A stretch of DNA of 21,693 nucleotides from a bacterium (GTDB lineage: Bacteria; UBP13; UBA5359), in the NCBI GenBank assembly GCA_028699365.1, contig JAQVUQ010000004.1:1-21693 (forward strand), in the 5' to 3' direction. The notes under the pieces are model-generated. The model was not told the origin of the DNA. It did no database searches and saw only the letters and a program-made list of their open reading frames with translations. Of the stretch, positions 16,023 through 21,693 are shown piece by piece. Numbering within the stretch: position 1 is the first letter of the stretch; each line of letters starts with the position of its first letter. A program made the position numbers and the translations under genes.

Positions 16023-16307
16023 ATGAAAAAGTGGCTACTGTCGGTGTTTATGCTTCTTCTGGCGCAGTCTCCGGCGCAAGCGGGGCAGGCGGAGGAGACC
16101 AAGTGGTGGCAATACTCCTATGAAGGCAACGTTCTGCCGGATCAGTCCGATCCTAAATGGGTGTTGACGGAGCCTCGGGTCAAGGCCGGCATGTCTCTGT
16201 CCAATACGGTCAGCGATGGGATCCTGACCATGTCGTATCAGGGAAACGAGGTGCTCAATCACTACAGGGTTGCCTACCTGGGAAGTCCTATATGGATCAC
16301 CAATTAA
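16023..16307 (+). CDS. Short secreted protein, apparently truncated beta-sandwich domain
   Basis: 94 residues from ATG 16023 (GGGGAG 7 bases upstream; an in-frame ATG at 16008 precedes that site). A signal peptide is clear: MKKWLLSVFMLLLAQSPAQA, cleavage after about residue 20. The mature part, about 74 residues (WWQYSYEGNVLPDQSDPKW ... SDGILTMSYQGN), looks like the opening strands of a concanavalin/LamG-like sandwich and stops abruptly at PIWITN. A full domain of that kind needs about twice this length, so it is probably a truncated gene, or an unusually small secreted binder. No continuation is found in other frames. It lies 15 bases before the next gene's ATG. Confidence 0.6.
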   Translation: MKKWLLSVFMLLLAQSPAQAGQAEETKWWQYSYEGNVLPDQSDPKWVLTEPRVKAGMSLSNTVSDGILTMSYQGNEVLNHYRVAYLGSPIWITN

Positions 16308-16322
16308 CAGGAGGAAATTACA

Positions 16323-19300
16323 ATGAACAGTATCAAGAATATTTTGCCGGCATGGCTGGTGATCACCGTTTTCATCTGCACTTTAAGCACCGGCACAGCC
16401 CGGGCGCAGGACAGCGGAGCGGATGACGGCGTGCAGCGTGCCAGGCATCTGTTCGATAACTGGGATCGCTGGCCGGCTATAGCCGTGCCGCAGACGGATA
16501 ACCCGCCGCAGATAGACGGCAAGGTAGGAGACGCAGAGTGGCGCAAGGCCGGTATGTTTACCGGTCTGATCTCCTATCAGGGCCATGCAATGCAGGTAAT
16601 GCCGTCGCAGATATACCTGACGTATACCAAAGATGCCCTGTATATCGCCTACAAGTTCACCCGGCAAAAGGATGCCGTATTCAAGCGCGGCTCAACAGGA
16701 CCTGTGCTTTCACCCAGGATCGTCAATAAAGAGGACGGGGTGGAGATGTCGCTGTCTATGGATACCGCTTCAGCCGCCCTGCTCAATATATACGGCAATT
16801 CCTCCAGCGGTTACAGCAGCACAGCTGTTATTAAAGGCAGTTACCGCAGTTGCTCGGAGTCGGAGTATCAGTATGAATATGAATCCAGCCTCAATGGCCG
16901 GGGATTCGAAGGGGAAATAAGAATCCCGGTAGAAGAGCTGACTAAGTTTCTGACGGATAACAAGTTGTCATTGACACCTCTGGCCCCCGGCAACGTATGG
17001 CGGTTCAATCCCATGCGCAGCGATATATTCCCCAAAGAGATTGCCGACTGGTCGCTGATGTGGGGAACGTTTTACGATCCTGACCGGGCGGGCAAGCTGA
17101 TGCTCCAGGACGGCGCCAGGGCGGTGAGAGTAGAGACGCTCGGATCACTGAGCGAAGAGAATATAGGAGTCAGCGGCACGGTCGATAACGGCGGCAAAGC
17201 TGCCATGAACTGCGAGCTGGAGTATGAGATCTACCAGTCCACTCTGGATGTAGTCAAGAACAAGATCGATCTTATAGGAGCCTGGGATATCATCAATCGG
17301 TATAAAAAGGAAGGGCCCAACCTGTCCGGATTAGCTCAGCAGGAGCAGATGGGAGAGGTAGGCTGGCTGGGAAAGATAGGCAAAGCCTATAAGCTGGTCA
17401 AACAGGACCGAGTAACATTTAAAGTGGAAGCGGGCCAATCCAAGGCGTTTATGGCGGCGTATGCCGCCAGGAAGGGCCAGTTTGTCATAGCCTACCGCAT
17501 AAAAGAAGACGGCAAAGCGGTGCTTGCGTCTCAGGTCATGCCCTATGAAAAGAAAGCCGGCCTGGATTTGACGGTCAGCAAGAGGTTCCTGACCGTCGGT
17601 GGTATAGTTGTTTCCGCCGATATACAGGGACTGCAGGGAGTAAAAGCAGGCGACAGGCTGGACTTTGCCGTAAAAGAAGCCGGCAAGGATAAAGTCCTCA
17701 AATCATGGAGCCGGATTGTGGAAAAAGTCGATGACCCCCTTACCGAATCGGTCGTTATGTCGGATATGCCGGAAGGCAATTACAGGCTTGAAGCCAAAGC
17801 CACATCATCAGACGGCACCGTGCTGGCTAAAGAGAGCGTAGATTTCAATAAGCCGTCCAACCCTTCATGGTGGAAGAACAGGATAGGGTATACCGAGCAG
17901 GTGCCCGCACCCTGGACACCGGTAAAAGCAAGTCTTAAGAAGACGGAAGTATGGGGCAGATCCATAGAGTGGGGCAAAGGACAGTTCTTCCCCGAGAAGA
18001 TCACCAGCCGGGGACAGGAACTGCTGGCGGCACCTATATCTATGGACCTGAGCGCAGGCGGCAAGAAGCTGAATTGGAAGAGAGTATCCTTCAAGTTAGT
18101 AAAGTCCACGCCCAGGGAAGCGGTATATGAAGGCAAATACAGAAGCGGCAATACCAGTCTGACGCTAAAGAGCACTATAGCCTATGACGGGCTGATCAGA
18201 TTCGACGCCACCATATCCGGCAAGGATAAGGCGGACAGCCTTACCTTCCGTATGCCCATGAGCAAGGAAGCCGCCGCCTATTATGCGGGAAAATGCTTCG
18301 GCACCGGAATTACCACCCACGACGTCAATCATAAGGCCGGCAAGGTGGAGGAGTATAAGCAGGCAGTGCCTGCAGAGTGGCTGCCGTTTACCAGCCTGTT
18401 CTGGCTGGGCAACGGAGACGTGGGCGTGCAATGGATATGCGAGGAAGACAAGTATTGGAGCAACAAGTCCAGGGATAAGGTTATGAGACTGGTGCCGGAA
18501 GCGGATAAGGTAACGCTGGAAGTCGGCTTTATCGATCAGCCCACCTCACTGGAGAAGCCCAGGACCATAACCTTTGCCTTGATGCCCGCTCCGGTAAAGG
18601 ATATAGGCCCCTACCTGGATTACAACCTCAATACCGCCTTCGGGGTTCGGGCTGCCGGACCTGAAAGAATCAATGTGAAGAGATACGAGGAATATCTGGA
18701 ATGGGCTAAAAAGAGCGGGCTGACTCATTTATTGTTCGGAGGCTTTGGAGCACCTTTCCATGCCGATGTCTGGGTCAGGGGCCATAACCGCAATAACTTC
18801 AAGGAAACGGTGGATATTGCCCACAAGCACGGCATAAAGCTGTTCTACTACGGCTGCTGGGGCTACGATGTAAACGGTGATGAAGCAGCCGATTTCAAGG
18901 ATGACATGGTAAAGCAGCCGTTATACATGTGCTTCCCGGACACCTACTGGTATAACCCGGAGGGCCCCTGGGTGGATTTCTATATGGCAGGGTTGCAGTC
19001 CAGTATGAACGAATACAAATATGATGGATTATATATCGACAGTATGGCAAACTCGCCTCTGATCTTTGATCCGGCAACTGATACGGGCTATGTGGATGAG
19101 GATGGAAAGCAGCACGGTAAATGGCCGCACTTTGCCTTGCGCCAATGGGCCGAACGGATGTATGTCTTCATGCATGTTACCGGCAGGAAGGATGGTATAG
19201 TTGTCCATCACGAGTCAGGCATACCGGATCTGGCGATAGTATCCTTTGCGGACATCCGTACCGGCGGGGAAGATGCCCCGGATAAGGATAATCTCAGAGA

Positions 19301-19889
19301 GTCTTTCCCTCTGGATTACTATATTTCCAAGAGCAACGAGCGCCAGTACGGCATACCGTTCCATACCCTGTTCTACAACTATTGGAACAGGTCCTTGAAA
19401 GAGAATCAGGCGCTCAGCGTAACTCTGCTCTTAGGACAAACTATAAACAGAAGTGCAGGTACTAATATATATAGACAGCCTTATGGATACGAACAGTTAG
19501 GTTATGAACCTGAGCGATCCGATTATGAATTGATGTCTACTCCGCATATAGCCATACTGAACCTCATGAAGAGCTTCGGCATACGCCAGGCAGAGTGGCT
19601 GCCGTACTGGAGGAACGGGGAGTATATCAAGCTGGAGCCCGGTCATCTCAAGTCCGGCATGTATCTCCATGAAGGCAGAAAAGCGCTGATAGTAGTATCA
19701 AACCTGAACAAGGAGCCGGTAAACGGAGCCGCGGTAACGCTCAATCTGGATAAAATGAAGTTTACAGGTAAGAGTATCAAGGTCACCGATGCTCTGTTGA
19801 AAACACCGGTATCCATAGAGAACGGCAGGATCAAGCTGGATATGGAAAGTGAGCGATACCGCCTGCTTCTAATAGAAGCGTCACCTTAG
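16323..19889 (+). CDS. Large secreted multidomain glycoside hydrolase-like protein
   Basis: 1188 residues with a signal peptide (about 1-28, cleavage after TARA). Residues about 55-220 resemble a CBM9/DOMON-like binding domain (PPQIDGKVGDAEWRKA, then LYIAYKF and GFEGEIRIPVEEL). Residues about 270-530 are Ig-like. Residues about 540-780 form a large beta-sandwich (VWGRSIEWGKGQFFPEKI, LFWLGNGDVGVQWICEED) like the domain preceding GH123-type and similar barrels. A TIM barrel spans about 787-1090: LTHLLFGGFG, HGIKLFYYGCWGY, KYDGLYIDSMANSP with Asp906 a nucleophile candidate, IVVHHESG, FHTLFYNYW. A small C-terminal beta domain follows. It is exported; it may be periplasmic or surface-held, and no lipobox is seen. 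The substrate is unknown. AGGAGG at 16309-16314 lies 8 bases upstream. It is the central enzyme of the region D module. Confidence 0.85.
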   Translation: MNSIKNILPAWLVITVFICTLSTGTARAQDSGADDGVQRARHLFDNWDRWPAIAVPQTDNPPQIDGKVGDAEWRKAGMFTGLISYQGHAMQVMPSQIYLTYTKDALYIAYKFTRQKDAVFKRGSTGPVLSPRIVNKEDGVEMSLSMDTASAALLNIYGNSSSGYSSTAVIKGSYRSCSESEYQYEYESSLNGRGFEGEIRIPVEELTKFLTDNKLSLTPLAPGNVWRFNPMRSDIFPKEIADWSLMWGTFYDPDRAGKLMLQDGARAVRVETLGSLSEENIGVSGTVDNGGKAAMNCELEYEIYQSTLDVVKNKIDLIGAWDIINRYKKEGPNLSGLAQQEQMGEVGWLGKIGKAYKLVKQDRVTFKVEAGQSKAFMAAYAARKGQFVIAYRIKEDGKAVLASQVMPYEKKAGLDLTVSKRFLTVGGIVVSADIQGLQGVKAGDRLDFAVKEAGKDKVLKSWSRIVEKVDDPLTESVVMSDMPEGNYRLEAKATSSDGTVLAKESVDFNKPSNPSWWKNRIGYTEQVPAPWTPVKASLKKTEVWGRSIEWGKGQFFPEKITSRGQELLAAPISMDLSAGGKKLNWKRVSFKLVKSTPREAVYEGKYRSGNTSLTLKSTIAYDGLIRFDATISGKDKADSLTFRMPMSKEAAAYYAGKCFGTGITTHDVNHKAGKVEEYKQAVPAEWLPFTSLFWLGNGDVGVQWICEEDKYWSNKSRDKVMRLVPEADKVTLEVGFIDQPTSLEKPRTITFALMPAPVKDIGPYLDYNLNTAFGVRAAGPERINVKRYEEYLEWAKKSGLTHLLFGGFGAPFHADVWVRGHNRNNFKETVDIAHKHGIKLFYYGCWGYDVNGDEAADFKDDMVKQPLYMCFPDTYWYNPEGPWVDFYMAGLQSSMNEYKYDGLYIDSMANSPLIFDPATDTGYVDEDGKQHGKWPHFALRQWAERMYVFMHVTGRKDGIVVHHESGIPDLAIVSFADIRTGGEDAPDKDNLRESFPLDYYISKSNERQYGIPFHTLFYNYWNRSLKENQALSVTLLLGQTINRSAGTNIYRQPYGYEQLGYEPERSDYELMSTPHIAILNLMKSFGIRQAEWLPYWRNGEYIKLEPGHLKSGMYLHEGRKALIVVSNLNKEPVNGAAVTLNLDKMKFTGKSIKVTDALLKTPVSIENGRIKLDMESERYRLLLIEASP

Positions 19890-19944
19890 AAGATCTACCG
19901 TTACGGAAGTGACGGTTAGCTGAAGTAACGAGGAGGAAGGTAAA

Positions 19945-20979
19945 ATGTCTACCGGACAAAATTACAAAGTAGCAGTAATAGGATTGAACATGGGACATGC
20001 CTGGGCCAGGGCTGCCTGCGATCTGCCCAACACTGAGTTAGTGCTGGCCTATGACAAATATTACAGCGAGAACAAGGAACTGGAGAAAGCATTCTATGAA
20101 GAGAAGAACATCAGACTGGCCGTATCGGAAGAAGAGGTATACCAGTCGGATGCGGATATCATAGTGGTAGCCACTCCCGATCACTTCCATACCGAGCAGA
20201 GCATCAAGGCCATGGCAGCGGGCAAGCATGTAGCTTGTGAAAAACCGCTGGCGCCGACGGTAGCGGAGTGCCGTAAGATTATAGCTGCGGTAAAGGAATA
20301 CGACCGCTTCTTCATGACCGGTCAGGTGGGGCGCTACGCACCCGGCTTCCGTGCGGCCAAATTGCTGCTGGAGTCCGGCAGAATAGGAGAGCTGGTATAC
20401 ATAGAAAGCGAATATGCGCACGATTATTCACTGTGCCCCGGTTTCCATAACTGGCGCAGTGATCCCGCCATAAAGAGGCAGGGTTTCCTGGGCGGAGGCT
20501 GCCATGCCCTGGACCTGGTACGCTGGATGGCCGGAGACCCTCTGGAGGTATTCGCCTATATGAATCACAAACACTTACCGGACTGGCCCGCCCCCGATAC
20601 AGGAGTGGCCGTTGCCAAGTTCCCCAATGATGTGATAGGCCGTGTTTTCGCTTCCATAGGGGTGAAGCGTCCATACACCATGAGGACAGTGTTGAACGGA
20701 ACAAAAGGCACCATCATCTGCGACAATACCAGCCCATATATAGAGATCTGCGAAGAGCCGGTATATACCGCTTCCAAAAGTCTGGAGTTCTCCAGGATCC
20801 CGGTTATGATAGCCAATCATAACGTGCGGCACGAGTTGGAAGACTTCGTTTCCTATATCGATAAGAACGAACAATGCCCCACCGATGTCTACCAGGGAAC
20901 CCGTACCGTAGCCTTTGCCGAGGCAGCCATCAATTCCGCTGCCACCGGAATGCCGATAAGTTGCGTCTGTGAATTCTGA
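19945..20979 (+). CDS. Gfo/Idh/MocA family NAD(P)-dependent oxidoreductase
   Basis: 344 residues, cytoplasmic. The Rossmann start VAVIGLNMGHAWARA replaces the common GxGxxG with GLNMGH. ATPDHFH at 76-82, the hallmark EKP at 99-101 in ACEKPLAPT, and GFLGGGCHALDLVRWMAG at 180-197 with His187 and Asp190 are all typical. The family oxidises or reduces sugars, inositols and sugar derivatives, often at C3. The Shine-Dalgarno GAGGAGG lies in the bases just before the ATG. It follows the secreted hydrolase by 55 bases and precedes the ceramidase-like gene by 18, so it is probably part of the same transcript and processes a released sugar. The exact substrate is unknown. Confidence 0.9.
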   Translation: MSTGQNYKVAVIGLNMGHAWARAACDLPNTELVLAYDKYYSENKELEKAFYEEKNIRLAVSEEEVYQSDADIIVVATPDHFHTEQSIKAMAAGKHVACEKPLAPTVAECRKIIAAVKEYDRFFMTGQVGRYAPGFRAAKLLLESGRIGELVYIESEYAHDYSLCPGFHNWRSDPAIKRQGFLGGGCHALDLVRWMAGDPLEVFAYMNHKHLPDWPAPDTGVAVAKFPNDVIGRVFASIGVKRPYTMRTVLNGTKGTIICDNTSPYIEICEEPVYTASKSLEFSRIPVMIANHNVRHELEDFVSYIDKNEQCPTDVYQGTRTVAFAEAAINSAATGMPISCVCEF

Positions 20980-20997
20980 TCAAGGAGAGCTTGACTG

Positions 20998-21693
20998 ATG
21001 AAAGTAGGATTTGCCTCTCAGGACATCACCCCCGCCATAGGCATGGAGAGAGCCGCCGATTATATGAAGACGTATATCGACGGCATAGCCACCCCATTAT
21101 GCGTGCGGGCCGCTGTTTTTGATAGCGATAAGACCAGGATCGCCCTGGTGGGAGTTGACTGCTGTGTGATACTTAAGTCAGCAGTTCAAGCAGCCTTACA
21201 GAGAGCCGAAGAGATGTACGGCTTGAGGTTCGACTCATCGATCATAGCCGCGACCCATACCCATAGCGGAGCCGTGCTCTCTCCATTCTTCGACAACAGC
21301 CTGCTCGATGGCGCACCGGATGAATTGCGTGACTTTGTGCTCAAGCACAGCCCGCAACCGCACCCCCTTTACCTGGAATGGTGCATCAGCCGGATAGCCT
21401 CAGCACTGCAGATGGCCGATCGGAACAAAGAAGAGGCCCTGATCTCTACCGGTACAGGCATAGAGTCCGGCAGAACGTTCAACCGCAGGTTCATTGTCAA
21501 AGGCGGGCGCACGGTCACACATCCGGGGAAGATGCACCCGGATATTATCAAGCCGGCCGGACCTGTAGATCCCGCCGTGGGAGTCATCTCCGCCTGGCGG
21601 CCGGATGGGACCATGCTGGGCTGTATAGTGAATTACAGTTGTCATGCCACCTGTGACAGCGGTCTTAAAGCGCATGGAGATTGGCCGTATTAT
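20998..21693 (+). CDS. Neutral ceramidase-like (non-lysosomal) hydrolase, 3' end beyond window
   Basis: The frame is open from ATG 20998 to the last base: 232 residues visible. AAGGAG at 20982-20987 is 10 bases upstream. It begins MKVGFASQDITPAIG, the usual start of the neutral/alkaline ceramidase-like family. It carries the zinc-site motifs IIAATHTHSG (His87 and His89) and IVNYSCHATC (His216), matching the two histidine motifs of neutral ceramidases. Full family members are longer, so the C-terminal part lies outside. There is no signal peptide, unlike secreted ceramidases, and in sugar loci such proteins may cleave other amide or ester bonds; the substrate is undefined. It is probably the distal gene of the region D set. 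Confidence 0.85.
   Translation, partial: MKVGFASQDITPAIGMERAADYMKTYIDGIATPLCVRAAVFDSDKTRIALVGVDCCVILKSAVQAALQRAEEMYGLRFDSSIIAATHTHSGAVLSPFFDNSLLDGAPDELRDFVLKHSPQPHPLYLEWCISRIASALQMADRNKEEALISTGTGIESGRTFNRRFIVKGGRTVTHPGKMHPDIIKPAGPVDPAVGVISAWRPDGTMLGCIVNYSCHATCDSGLKAHGDWPYY

Noticed and set aside
19899-19930. CGTTAC/GTAACG inverted repeat between the secreted hydrolase and the oxidoreductase gene
   Set aside because: Six bases with a 20-base loop and no T run; easily chance, and the genes look co-transcribed.

Overview
All genes that can be supported lie on the plus strand. The window looks like a piece of a carbohydrate-degrading bacterial genome, most probably from Armatimonadota or a similar deep-branching, glycan-specialised phylum. 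This placement is inference. It rests on the H-X9-DG pseudopilin at 15243-15956, whose post-methylation helix is of the armatimonad style (FPVF.KAREKAR..C.SNLKQ), on a secreted copper-amine-oxidase-like stalk protein, and on the density of unusual glycoside hydrolase-like proteins. No rRNA, tRNA, CRISPR array, transposase, transporter or convincing rho-independent terminator was found.

Region A (1-7927) is a tightly packed, probably co-transcribed set. It holds a 5'-truncated TIM-barrel glycosidase-like protein, a DUF4838 protein, a predicted seven-bladed beta-propeller protein, a URO-D superfamily protein of non-HemE type, and a GH4 NAD-dependent glycosidase. The four complete proteins lack signal peptides, so they probably act in the cytoplasm on imported sugars or glycosides.

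Region B (about 7998-12047) carries a complete GH38 alpha-mannosidase gene between two broken remnants of the 3' end of a phosphoenolpyruvate synthase gene (ppsA). The remnants share a 111-base segment at about 89% identity, one copy 3.5 kb from the other. The upstream remnant is frameshifted and internally deleted. The downstream one keeps an open reading frame to the natural PpsA C-terminus.

Region C (12124-13955) holds a secreted copper-amine-oxidase-N-domain protein with a glycine-zipper C-terminal half, then an endonuclease III-like DNA glycosylase with an intact 4Fe-4S cysteine set. These look like general cell functions rather than sugar catabolism.

Region D (14051-21693) starts with a GntR-headed, LacI-type-sensor regulator. 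Its promoter predicts a leaderless mRNA and is spanned by an inverted repeat. It is followed by a pseudopilin, a short truncated secreted protein, a 1188-residue secreted multidomain glycoside hydrolase-like protein, a Gfo/Idh/MocA oxidoreductase, and the start of a neutral-ceramidase-like protein that runs off the window. I read this as a self-contained regulated module: a sugar-sensing regulator, surface or secreted glycan-handling proteins including a pseudopilin, and intracellular sugar oxidation. A pseudopilin serving a glycan-utilisation locus is the most interesting candidate system here, and it is a hypothesis.
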